Below are positions 1 through 6,081 of a DNA stretch of 8,444 nt, piece after piece (within the stretch, counting starts at the first letter, position 1; each line of letters starts with the position of its first letter). A program made the position numbers and the translations under genes. The notes beneath the pieces are model-generated. The model searched no databases. It saw nothing but the letters and a program-made list of their open reading frames with translations, and was not told the DNA's origin. Source of the stretch: an uncultured Oscillospiraceae bacterium (lineage in GTDB: Bacteria > Bacillota > Clostridia > Oscillospirales > Oscillospiraceae); contig CALWWS010000252.1 of the NCBI GenBank assembly GCA_944385305.1, positions 1 to 8,444 on the forward strand, given 5' to 3'.

Positions 1-497
1 CCGTGGGTTTTGCAGGCCAGGGCGGCAATGGCCCGCCCGGCGGCCACGGTGGGGGCGGGCTCCTGCCCGGTGCCCGAGAGGACGGCCCCGTCCACCGTGC
101 CGGGATAGACCATTAAATAGCCCCGTACGGCAAAGGAGCCCATGGAGTGGCCCATGAGGAAATAGGGGAGGTCCGGGTACTCACGACCGGCCAGAAGGCG
201 CAGGGCCCGCACATCCCGCAGCACATAGCGCCAGCCCTGCCGGTCGCCAAACCAGCCGTACTCCGCCGGCGAGGAGGCGGTGCGCCCGTGCCCCAGGTGG
301 TCGTGGCCAACCACTGCCCAGCCCCGGTCTGCCAGAAAGCGGGCAAAGGGGTCGTAGCGGCCCATATGCTCCGAGATGCCGTGCACCAGCTGCACCACAC
401 CCCGGGGGGGCGTGCATCCCTCGGGCAGCCACCAGCAGGCATAGACCTGGTGGACGCCGTCACTGGAGGGGTAGGTAAATTCCCGCCGGATTGCCAT
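1..497 (-). CDS. Alpha/beta hydrolase, monoacylglycerol lipase-like (C-terminus outside window)
   Basis: Serine hydrolase of the alpha/beta fold, closest by motif to the 'serine aminopeptidase S33 / Hydrolase_4' group that includes monoacylglycerol lipases and lysophospholipases. The 165 visible residues start MAIRREFTYPSSDG. An oxyanion-hole region LVHGISEH lies at about 38-44, the strand-loop GHDHLGHG at 64-71, and the nucleophile elbow GHSMG at 116-120, so Ser118 is the likely nucleophile. The catalytic Asp and His would lie in the part beyond the window edge, so the gene is cut by the window rather than visibly broken. No signal peptide is seen, so it is probably cytoplasmic. The start is supported by AGGAG on the minus strand 10-11 bases upstream of the ATG. 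The substrate cannot be told from sequence; a lipid ester or other small ester is an inference from the family. Confidence 0.88.
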   Translation of the reverse strand, partial: MAIRREFTYPSSDGVHQVYACWWLPEGCTPPRGVVQLVHGISEHMGRYDPFARFLADRGWAVVGHDHLGHGRTASSPAEYGWFGDRQGWRYVLRDVRALRLLAGREYPDLPYFLMGHSMGSFAVRGYLMVYPGTVDGAVLSGTGQEPAPTVAAGRAIAALACKTH

Positions 498-525
498 GGA
501 AAAGACACTCCTCATATGGTAGAAT
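497..525 (+). promoter_or_regulatory. Candidate extended -10 promoter for topB
   Basis: An extended -10 motif TATGGTAGAAT (TRTGn plus TAGAAT at 520-525) is preceded, with a 17-base spacer, by a weak -35 TGGAAA (497-502). It would start transcription near 532 and leave a GC-rich leader of about 130 nt ahead of topB. It sits on top of the hydrolase start codon and ribosome binding site on the other strand. No better -10 is seen between here and the topB start. Confidence 0.4.
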
Positions 526-550
526 AAGAAGAACAATAACTGGTAAAAAC

Positions 551-579
551 AGTTTACGCCACATGGCGTCCGCCGTCAA
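551..579 (-). promoter_or_regulatory. Candidate sigma-A promoter for the alpha/beta hydrolase
   Basis: On the minus strand a TTGACG -35 box (574-579) and a TAAACT -10 box (551-556) are separated by exactly 17 bases. Transcription would begin near 544 and give a leader of about 47 nt before the hydrolase ATG. The match is 5/6 and 4/6 to the consensus, so it is good but unproven. Confidence 0.5.
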
Positions 580-661
580 GAGGCAGGGGACGTCCGGCGG
601 CTGCCCCGGCGCCCCGGAGAGATGCCTGGGAGCGGCGTGGGACGGGACAGGAGTGAGGAAC

Positions 662-2857
662 ATGGGGAAGACACTGGTGCTGGCGGAAAAGCCCTCTGTG
701 GGCCGGGAATTGGCCCGGGTGCTGGGCTGTAAGCGGAGCGGCGAGGGCTGCCTGGAGGGGGAGAAATACATCGTCACCTGGGCCCTGGGCCACCTGGTGG
801 AGCTGGCCGCCCCCGAGGAGTACGACAAGGCCTGGGAGAAGTGGGACATGCTCACCCTGCCCATGCTGCCCCAGAAGATGAAGACAGTGGTGATCAAGCA
901 GACCGGACGCCAGTTCCGGGCGGTACAGGCGCTGATGAAGCGGCCCGACGTATCCCAGCTGGTGATCGCCACCGACTCCGGCCGGGAGGGGGAGCTGGTG
1001 GCCCGGTGGATCATGGAGAAGGCGGGCTGGAAAAAGCCCGCCCAGCGCCTGTGGATTTCATCCCAGACGGATCGGGCCATCCGGGAGGGCTTTGCCAACC
1101 TGCGCCCCGCCTCGGAGTACGACAACCTCTTCTACTCCGCCCGGGCCCGTAGCCAGGCCGACTGGCTGGTGGGGCTCAATGTGACCCGGGCCCTCACCTG
1201 CAAGCACAACGCCCAGCTCTCCGCCGGACGGGTGCAGACTCCCACCCTGGCCCTCATCGTGGATCGGGAGGCGGAGATCCGCCGCTTTGTGCCCAAGGAG
1301 TTCTATACCATTGCGGCAAAGACCGAGGGCTTTACCGCCACCTGGCGGGACAAAAACGGCCAGGCCCGCCTCTTTGACCGCGCCCGGGCGGAGGAGCTGG
1401 TGGAACGGCTGGGCGGCAAGAGCGGTGTGATCACCCAGGTGAAGCGAACCTATCAGCAGGTTCCGCCCCCCGCCGCCTATGACCTGACCGAGCTGCAGCG
1501 TGACGCCAACCGGAAGTACGCCTACTCCGCCAAGGAGACCTTGTCCATCATGCAGTCCCTCTACGAGGTGCACAAGCTGCTCACCTATCCCCGCACCGAC
1601 TCCCGCTATATCTCGGACGATGTGGTGCCCACCCTGCCCGAGCGGCTGCGCAGCGTGATGGTGGAGGAGTATAAGCCCCTGGCCCAGGCCATTTTGAAAA
1701 GCCGGCCTCTCCAGACCCGCTACCTGGTGAACAACGCCAGGGTGACCGACCACCACGCCATCATCCCTACCGAGGAGCAGGCGGATCTGTGGCGGCTGAG
1801 CGGGCCGGAGCGGAACATTTACGACCTGGTGGTGCGCCGTTTTTTGGCGGTGCTGATGCCTCCCTTTGTCTATGAACAGGTGAGCCTGGTACTTACAGCG
1901 GAGGGAGAGACTTTCACCGCCAAGGGGAAAATCGTCAAAGACCCCGGCTGGCGGGCGGCCTACGGCCAGTCCTACCAGAGCGAGGAGGAGGACGAGGAGG
2001 AGGAAAAGGATCAGAACCTGCCTGAGCTCAAGCAGGGAGACCGGGTGAGCCTGCGGGCCGTGCGGGTGCAGCCGGGCAAGACTGCGCCCCCCAAGCGGTA
2101 CACCGAGGCCACCCTGCTCACCGCCATGGAGCACCCCGCGGGCCAGGTGCAGGACAAAGAGCAGGGGAAGATTCTGGAGGAGACTGGCGGCCTGGGTACC
2201 CCGGCCACCCGGGCGGACATCATTGAAAAGCTCTTCTCCGCCTTCTACATCGAGCGGCGGGGGAAGGAGCTGGTGCCCACCTCCAAGGGCATTCAGGTGG
2301 TGGACCTGGCCCCCGCCGACCTGCGCTCGGCGGCCCTCACCGCCCGGTGGGAGCACCGCCTGGGGGAGATCGCCGCAGGCAGGCAGGAGGAGGGGCGCTT
2401 TGTGGAGGAGATGCGCGCCTACGCCGCCCGCCTGGTGGGGGAGGTGAAGGCCAGCGACGCCTCCTACCGCCACGACAACCTCTCCCGGGAGAAGTGCCCC
2501 CAGTGCGGCAAGCTGCTGCTCAATGTCCAGGGCAAGCGGGGGAAGATGCTGGTCTGCCCCGACCGGGAATGCGGCTACCGGCGCAGCGTCACCCAGACCA
2601 CCAACGCCCGCTGCCCCAACTGCCACAAGAAGATGGAGCTGCGGGGGGAGGGGGAGAACCAGATCTTCGCCTGTGTGTGCGGCTACCGGGAGCGGCTGAG
2701 CGATTTTAAAAAGCGCCGGGAGAGCAAATCGGCCGGCAAGGGAGATGTGCGCCGCTATCTGGCCCAGCAGCAAAGGGAGGAGACGGGCAACTCCGCCCTG
2801 GCCCAGCAGTTGGCCAAGTGGATGGAGCAGAACAAGAAGCAGGGGGGCCGGATGTGA
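662..2857 (+). CDS. topB: DNA topoisomerase III (type IA)
   Basis: Type IA topoisomerase that cuts one DNA strand through a 5'-phosphotyrosine link, passes the other strand and reseals; it is Mg2+-dependent and acts in decatenation and resolution of recombination or replication intermediates. The 731 residues are close to the length of Bacillus TopB. Toprim domain: LVLAEKPSVG at 5-14 (acidic residue E9) and ATDSGREGE at 103-111. Catalytic site: TYPRTDSRY at 308-316, with Tyr309 as nucleophile. The family signature GGLGTPATRADIIEKL is at 509-524. An acidic run lies at 440-449. Two C-terminal Cys4 zinc-ribbon repeats use C612/C615/C632/C637 and C651/C654/C671/C673. The ATG at 662 is chosen because AGGAG lies 8 bases upstream and homology begins exactly there; the frame stays open upstream but those residues look non-coding. 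The stop overlaps the next gene. It is a complete, ordinary chromosomal copy with no sign of conjugative-element context. Confidence 0.97.
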   Translation: MGKTLVLAEKPSVGRELARVLGCKRSGEGCLEGEKYIVTWALGHLVELAAPEEYDKAWEKWDMLTLPMLPQKMKTVVIKQTGRQFRAVQALMKRPDVSQLVIATDSGREGELVARWIMEKAGWKKPAQRLWISSQTDRAIREGFANLRPASEYDNLFYSARARSQADWLVGLNVTRALTCKHNAQLSAGRVQTPTLALIVDREAEIRRFVPKEFYTIAAKTEGFTATWRDKNGQARLFDRARAEELVERLGGKSGVITQVKRTYQQVPPPAAYDLTELQRDANRKYAYSAKETLSIMQSLYEVHKLLTYPRTDSRYISDDVVPTLPERLRSVMVEEYKPLAQAILKSRPLQTRYLVNNARVTDHHAIIPTEEQADLWRLSGPERNIYDLVVRRFLAVLMPPFVYEQVSLVLTAEGETFTAKGKIVKDPGWRAAYGQSYQSEEEDEEEEKDQNLPELKQGDRVSLRAVRVQPGKTAPPKRYTEATLLTAMEHPAGQVQDKEQGKILEETGGLGTPATRADIIEKLFSAFYIERRGKELVPTSKGIQVVDLAPADLRSAALTARWEHRLGEIAAGRQEEGRFVEEMRAYAARLVGEVKASDASYRHDNLSREKCPQCGKLLLNVQGKRGKMLVCPDRECGYRRSVTQTTNARCPNCHKKMELRGEGENQIFACVCGYRERLSDFKKRRESKSAGKGDVRRYLAQQQREETGNSALAQQLAKWMEQNKKQGGRM

Positions 2858-3546
2858 ATGTGAACTGGTTTTCTCCGGCGGAACTGGAGTACCTGCTGCG
2901 CATTGTGCTGGCCGCCCTGTGCGGCGGCGCGGTGGGCTTTGAGCGGGAGCGCCGGCTCAAGAGCGCGGGCATCCGCACCCACATCATTGTGGCCCTGTCC
3001 GCGGCGCTGATGATGGTGGTGTCCAAGTATGGATTTATGGATGTGCTGAACCTGAACAGCGTGTCTCTGGACGCCTCCCGCATTGCGGCGGGCGTGGTAA
3101 CCGCCATCGGCTTTCTGGGTGCGGGGGTCATCTTTGTGCGCAAGCAGTCGGTAAGCGGGGTAACCACCGCCGCGGGACTGTGGGCCACCGTGGGGGTGGG
3201 CATCGCCGTGGGCGCGGGGCTCTACTTCACCGGCGTGGCGGCCACGGCGGTGATTGTGCTGGTGCAGGTGGTGCTCCACCACAACACTCCGCTGACCAAA
3301 ACCCAGCAGGCGGGGATTGTGGTGCTCAGCCTGCCCGCCGACTGTGACGGCCTCACCCAGGCATACCGGGAGCTGGAACAGGCTGTGGAAAGCGTGGAGG
3401 GCATAGAGGCGGTTCGCCAGGCGGATGGCGGCATGCGGGTACGCTGCGATGTGGTATTCCCCGCTCACTACACCCCGGAGGACATCCTCCGGCAGCTTCG
3501 CGGCTGCCCGGCCATTCAATCCCTGGAGATGCACCTGCCCGGCTGA
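2854..3546 (+). CDS. MgtC/SapB family inner-membrane protein
   Basis: 230-residue membrane protein of the MgtC/SapB family. Members are linked to survival under low Mg2+ and to membrane-potential or phosphate homeostasis; many chromosomal ones have no defined role. About five hydrophobic segments are visible near 12-28, 43-59, 76-95, 103-123 and 126-144. Family motifs include GGAVGFERE (24-32), SAGIRTH (37-43), and the conserved region starting DASRIAAG at 73 and running through IGFLGAGVIF (85-94). Residues from about 150 to the end form a soluble C-terminal domain with alternating beta/alpha pattern, like the ACT-type tail of MgtC. The start GTG at 2854 shares bases with the topB stop (GTGA) and has a G-rich AGGGGGG about 6 bases upstream; GTG at 2860 is the alternative. 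It is probably co-transcribed and translationally coupled with topB, with no clear functional link. Confidence 0.9.
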   Translation: MNVNWFSPAELEYLLRIVLAALCGGAVGFERERRLKSAGIRTHIIVALSAALMMVVSKYGFMDVLNLNSVSLDASRIAAGVVTAIGFLGAGVIFVRKQSVSGVTTAAGLWATVGVGIAVGAGLYFTGVAATAVIVLVQVVLHHNTPLTKTQQAGIVVLSLPADCDGLTQAYRELEQAVESVEGIEAVRQADGGMRVRCDVVFPAHYTPEDILRQLRGCPAIQSLEMHLPG

Positions 3547-3579
3547 GATGATTGCCCCAAACCCATGAGACAGCCGGGC
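3537..3579 (+). other. Inverted repeat across the mgtC stop codon
   Basis: GCCCGGCTG (3537-3545) and CAGCCGGGC (3571-3579) are perfect 9-base complements with a 25-base loop, and the mgtC stop lies at the end of the left arm. It could be a weak transcription-stop or mRNA 3'-end structure. No T-run follows directly, so I do not call it an intrinsic terminator. The T6 stretch at 3610-3615 is too far downstream. Confidence 0.3.
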
Positions 3580-3603
3580 TGCGGAGCACGGTTTAACCCG
3601 TCT

Positions 3604-3662
3604 AAAAAATTTTTTGAAAACTTAAAAAAACACTTGACGGCCAGAGAGGAATGTGCTATTCT
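3604..3662 (+). promoter_or_regulatory. Strong sigma-A promoter with A-tract UP element, rubrerythrin operon
   Basis: The -35 box TTGACG (3634-3639) and -10 box TATTCT (3657-3662) are separated by 17 bases. Immediately upstream lie phased A/T tracts: A6T6 at 3604-3615, AAAA at 3617-3620 and A7 at 3624-3630. These resemble an UP element contacted by the RNA polymerase alpha C-terminal domain. This is the only markedly AT-rich stretch in a GC-rich window. The expected start site is near 3669, inside the palindromic operator described next. Confidence 0.75.
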
Positions 3663-3663
3663 T

Positions 3664-3692
3664 TAATCAGAAATGATAATCATTACTGATTA
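3664..3692. promoter_or_regulatory. Fur/PerR-family operator candidate, 29-base palindrome
   Basis: The left arm 3664-3677 and right arm 3679-3692 pair at 13 of 14 positions around a single central A at 3678; the only mismatch is 3671/3685. The core AATGATAATCATT (3672-3684) is identical to the centre of the classical Fur box, and 14 of 19 Fur consensus positions match. It also fits the 7-1-7 PerR box at about 9 of 14 positions. It overlaps the predicted start site just after the -10, an arrangement suited to repression. Clostridial reverse rubrerythrins are known PerR targets, so PerR is a good guess, but Fur cannot be excluded. Confidence 0.7.
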
Positions 3693-3729
3693 GCATAAAA
3701 TAAATTATACTTACAGGAGGACAATCACA

Positions 3730-4272
3730 ATGAAAAAGTTTGTTTGCTCTGTCTGCGGTTACGTGCACGAGGGTGACTCCGCGCCTGACATTTGCCCCAT
3801 CTGCAAGGCCCCCAAGGAGAAGTTCATTGAGCAGGGCGGCGAGAAGACCTGGGCTGCCGAGCATGTTGTGGGCGTGGCCAAGGGCGTGTCCGAGGATATT
3901 CTCAAGGATCTCCGGGCAAACTTTGAGGGCGAGTGCTCCGAGGTTGGCATGTACCTGGCCATGGCCCGTGTGGCTCACCGCGAGGGCTATCCCGAGATTG
4001 GCCTGTACTGGGAGAAGGCCGCCTGGGAGGAGGCCGAGCACGCCGCCAAGTTTGCCGAGCTGCTGGGCGAGGTGGTGACCGACTCCACCAAGAAGAACCT
4101 GGAGATGCGTGTGGAGGCTGAGAACGGCGCCACCGCCGGCAAGTTTGACCTGGCCAAGCGCGCCAAGGCCGCCAATCTGGACGCCATCCACGACACCGTC
4201 CACGAGATGGCCCGTGACGAGGCCCGCCACGGCAAGGCCTTCGAGGGTCTGCTCAAGCGCTACTTCGGCTAA
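3730..4272 (+). CDS. Reverse rubrerythrin (rubredoxin-first, diiron NADH peroxidase component)
   Basis: Cytoplasmic non-haem iron protein that reduces hydrogen peroxide (and O2 in clostridial homologues) with electrons from NADH via rubredoxin or a flavoprotein. The 180 residues have 'reverse' domain order. The N-terminal rubredoxin-like Fe(Cys)4 site uses C6, C9, C22 and C25 ([10 protein letters not shown], then CPICKAPKE). A ferritin-like four-helix diiron bundle follows from about 45 to 180. Probable diiron ligands are E67 or E71, E101 and H104 (EAEH), E129, and E164 and H167 (EARH). An AGGAGG Shine-Dalgarno lies 9 bases before the ATG. Gly codons are all GGC/GGT and Arg mostly CGC/CGT, unlike neighbouring genes, which suggests high expression. 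It is followed after 32 bases by rubredoxin, the likely electron donor, in one operon under the palindromic operator. Confidence 0.95.
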   Translation: MKKFVCSVCGYVHEGDSAPDICPICKAPKEKFIEQGGEKTWAAEHVVGVAKGVSEDILKDLRANFEGECSEVGMYLAMARVAHREGYPEIGLYWEKAAWEEAEHAAKFAELLGEVVTDSTKKNLEMRVEAENGATAGKFDLAKRAKAANLDAIHDTVHEMARDEARHGKAFEGLLKRYFG

Positions 4273-4304
4273 TCTACCATCAGTTAAGAAGGAGAATGGT
4301 CAGC

Positions 4305-4460
4305 ATGGATAAGTACGAGTGCCCCTGCGGCTATGTGTACGACCCCGCCGCGGGCGACCCTGAGCACGGCGTGGCTCCCGGTACCCCCTGGGAGCAGGTC
4401 CCCGCGGACTGGGAGTGCCCCACCTGCGGCCTGGGCAAGGACGTCTTTGAGAAGGTATAA
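4305..4460 (+). CDS. Rubredoxin with unusual C-x-C first knuckle
   Basis: Small 51-residue cytoplasmic electron carrier with one Fe(Cys)4 centre, expected to pass electrons to the rubrerythrin encoded just upstream. It starts [14 protein letters not shown] and contains the rubredoxin signature GVAPGTPWE (22-30), with the second knuckle ECPTCG giving C38 and C41. The first knuckle reads E-C6-P7-C8-G9, one residue shorter than the usual C-x-x-C-G. The length is otherwise typical for a classical rubredoxin. AAGGAG lies 10 bases upstream of the ATG, and only 32 bases separate it from the rubrerythrin stop, so it is the second gene of that operon. Codon use is the same as in rubrerythrin (only GGC/GGT for Gly), suggesting strong expression. 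The gene is intact and ends at a strong terminator. Confidence 0.93.
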   Translation: MDKYECPCGYVYDPAAGDPEHGVAPGTPWEQVPADWECPTCGLGKDVFEKV

Positions 4461-4476
4461 GTTCCCTTGTGTATTT

Positions 4477-4507
4477 GAGGGCGGGCAGAAATGCCCGCCC
4501 TCTTTTT
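4477..4507 (+). terminator. Rho-independent terminator of the rubrerythrin-rubredoxin operon
   Basis: A perfect 10-bp stem, GAGGGCGGGC (4477-4486) with GCCCGCCCTC (4493-4502), encloses a 6-nt loop AGAAAT and is followed by five T. It begins 16 bases after the rubredoxin stop. Confidence 0.93.
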
Positions 4508-4630
4508 ATGGAGACATAGTCTGTACTTTGGCGGAATGATACGCGGGTAAGGGGGATTTCCCACAGCTTTTTCTGATTTTTGCGTCTGCGGCCAAAGCAG
4601 GACGGCAGCTATTTTCTACACCGCCGGCGG

Positions 4631-4659
4631 TTGACATTTTGTCCGGTGGTGGGTAAGCT
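4631..4659 (+). promoter_or_regulatory. Candidate promoter for the cysteine desulfidase gene
   Basis: A perfect -35 TTGACA (4631-4636) is followed after 17 bases by a poor -10 TAAGCT (4654-4659). Directly upstream is the perfect palindrome CCGCCGGCGG (4621-4630). The weak -10 suggests the promoter needs an activator or is low-level. The rest of the gap between 4508 and 4692 shows nothing else I recognise. Confidence 0.4.
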
Positions 4660-4679
4660 GGTCACAACTACGAGACCAG
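4658..4679 (+). promoter_or_regulatory. Inverted repeat next to the desulfidase ribosome binding site
   Basis: CTGGTC (4658-4663) and GACCAG (4674-4679) are perfect 6-base complements with a 10-base loop. The right arm runs into the Shine-Dalgarno AGGGAGG (4678-4684). It could be an operator near the transcription start or a hairpin that partly hides the ribosome binding site. Six-base arms are short, so chance is possible. Confidence 0.3.
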
Positions 4680-4692
4680 GGAGGAAGATGAG

Positions 4693-6024
4693 ATGACCCG
4701 GGAGGCAATGACACAGATGCTCCGGCGGGAGATGGTTCCCGCCCTGGGGTGTACCGGTCCCACCGCCTACGCGCTGGCCGCCGCCTGCTGCCGGCCCCAC
4801 CTGACCGGAGAAGTGACGGGGATGGACGTGTATGTCAGCCCTGCGTTTTTGAAGATTGGCTTTGGAGTGGCCACACCGGGCACGCCGGAGCCGGGGATCG
4901 CCATTGCATCCGCCATAGGCCTGCTGGGGGGCGATATGACCCGGGGGCTGGAGGTGCTGGAGAGCGCCGGGCCGGAGGATGTGAAGCGGGCCCACGAGAT
5001 GGTGGAAGAGGGCAAGGTGCGCGTTTTGTGCGACTGGGAGCAGACGGGGGTCTATGTCCGGGCGGAGGTGCAGACGCACAAGGAGCGGGTGGCCGCCGTG
5101 GTGGCGGGCACCCATGACGGGATTCAGGGCGTCTGGGTGGACGGCAGGCCGGTGCTGGAAAACCCGCCCGCCAGCGAGGAGCTGACGGAGGAAGAGGCCG
5201 GGCTGAATCTGGAGATGATCTTCGACTATGTGGAGCACTGCCGCCCCGGGGAGCTGCGCTTTCTGCTGGAGGGCTATCGGATGAACGCCGCCCTGGCAGA
5301 GGACGGGCTGAAGCAGTCCTTCGGCCTGTGCAGCGGCCGGGCCCACCTGCGGGATACCTTTCCCGCCGGGCAGATCCCCGAAGATCTCTTCCAGCGGCCC
5401 CTGGACTATCTGCCCGCCTCCCTGGCGGAAAAGGTGCGGGTGATGGTCAGCGCCGCCTCCGACGCCCGCATGGGGGGCAGCCGGATGCCTGCCATGGCGG
5501 CCATGGGGGACGGAAACCAGGGGATTACCGCCACACTGCCCGTGGGCCTGGCGGCAGAGCATCTGGGTGCGTCGGAGGAGGAGACCATCCGGGCGCTGGC
5601 CATGAGCTGCCTGATGCTGTTCTACGTAAAAATCCACACCGGCCGGGCGGCCGCCTTCTGCCTGTGCGCCATCGCGGCGGCGGCGGGAGTGGCCGCGGGG
5701 GTGGGCTATCTGAAGGGGCTGACCCAGGCCCAGATCCGGGCCGCCGTGAAAAACGTCATAGCTCCCCTGGCGGGGATGCTGTGCGACGGAGCCAAGAACG
5801 CCTGCGCCCTGAAGATGTCCATCGCGGCTACCTCCGCCCTCTCGGCGGTGGAGCTGGCCGCCGCTGGGGTGGAGGCGGGCTACTATGACGGCGTGGCGGA
5901 TTACACACTGGAGCAGACGGTATCCTGCATCACCCGGATTGGGACAGCGGCCCAGGAGCTGCTGGACCGGTGCATGGTGGAGGAGATTCTCGCCAAGCAG
6001 GCCAGAGAGGCCGGCGCACCCTGA
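4693..6024 (+). CDS. cyuA: L-cysteine desulfidase / UPF0597 family protein (serine dehydratase alpha-like)
   Basis: Member of the UPF0597 (YhaM/CyuA) family, related to the iron-sulfur L-serine dehydratase alpha chain. Characterised members break L-cysteine into pyruvate, ammonia and sulfide using a [4Fe-4S] cluster. 443 residues, the usual length. Hallmarks: PALGCTGP at 16-23 (cluster Cys20), VSPAFLKIGFGV at 48-59, SAASDARMGGS at 253-263, GNQGITATLPV at 274-284, and CDGAKNACALK at 364-374 with C364 and C371; C323 or C325 is nearby. These Cys residues are candidates for cluster ligands. The usual CTEP reads CTGP here. AGGGAGG lies 8 bases before the ATG. The gene stands alone between two terminators, with no cysteine transporter or serine dehydratase beta subunit beside it. 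The symbol is assigned by family; substrate preference for cysteine over serine or other thiols is an inference. Confidence 0.85.
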   Translation: MTREAMTQMLRREMVPALGCTGPTAYALAAACCRPHLTGEVTGMDVYVSPAFLKIGFGVATPGTPEPGIAIASAIGLLGGDMTRGLEVLESAGPEDVKRAHEMVEEGKVRVLCDWEQTGVYVRAEVQTHKERVAAVVAGTHDGIQGVWVDGRPVLENPPASEELTEEEAGLNLEMIFDYVEHCRPGELRFLLEGYRMNAALAEDGLKQSFGLCSGRAHLRDTFPAGQIPEDLFQRPLDYLPASLAEKVRVMVSAASDARMGGSRMPAMAAMGDGNQGITATLPVGLAAEHLGASEEETIRALAMSCLMLFYVKIHTGRAAAFCLCAIAAAAGVAAGVGYLKGLTQAQIRAAVKNVIAPLAGMLCDGAKNACALKMSIAATSALSAVELAAAGVEAGYYDGVADYTLEQTVSCITRIGTAAQELLDRCMVEEILAKQAREAGAP

Positions 6025-6031
6025 ACCAAAT

Positions 6032-6078
6032 AAAAAGCCGCGCTTTCGGGGGAAATCCCCCCGAAAGCGCGGCTTTTT
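6032..6078. terminator. Bidirectional terminator between cyuA and the amidohydrolase
   Basis: A perfect 21-bp stem (6032-6052 with 6058-6078) and a 5-nt loop. An A5 on the left and a T5 on the right let it work in both directions. It starts 7 bases after the cyuA stop and ends 3 bases before the amidohydrolase stop on the other strand, so it serves both convergent genes. Confidence 0.95.
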
Positions 6079-6081
6079 GAC

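Noticed and set aside
491..661. An in-frame N-terminal extension of TopB by 57 residues
   Set aside because: It has no resemblance to TopB, starts with TTG inside the hydrolase gene, and a good ribosome binding site precedes the ATG at 662.
1981..2004. A GAG/GAA repeat in topB as a possible slippage site
   Set aside because: It encodes the acidic linker also found in other Firmicutes TopB proteins, and the frame continues without a break.
1058..2773. A 571-codon open frame on the minus strand across topB
   Set aside because: It is antisense to a clearly conserved topoisomerase. Its low-complexity Gly/Leu/His/Val-rich product matches no family and is typical of a GC-rich shadow frame.
3537..3615. 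Intrinsic terminator after mgtC
   Set aside because: The 9-bp inverted repeat has a 25-base loop and no adjacent T-run. The A6T6 stretch downstream fits better as part of the next promoter.
4317..4331. A frameshift or pseudogene in rubredoxin
   Set aside because: The reading frame is intact from start to stop and only one codon appears to be missing in the first knuckle. The rest is conserved, so a variant is more likely than a broken gene.
4609..5637. A 342-codon open frame on the minus strand across cyuA
   Set aside because: It lies opposite a well-conserved gene and its His/Gly/Pro/Gln-rich product shows no recognisable motif.
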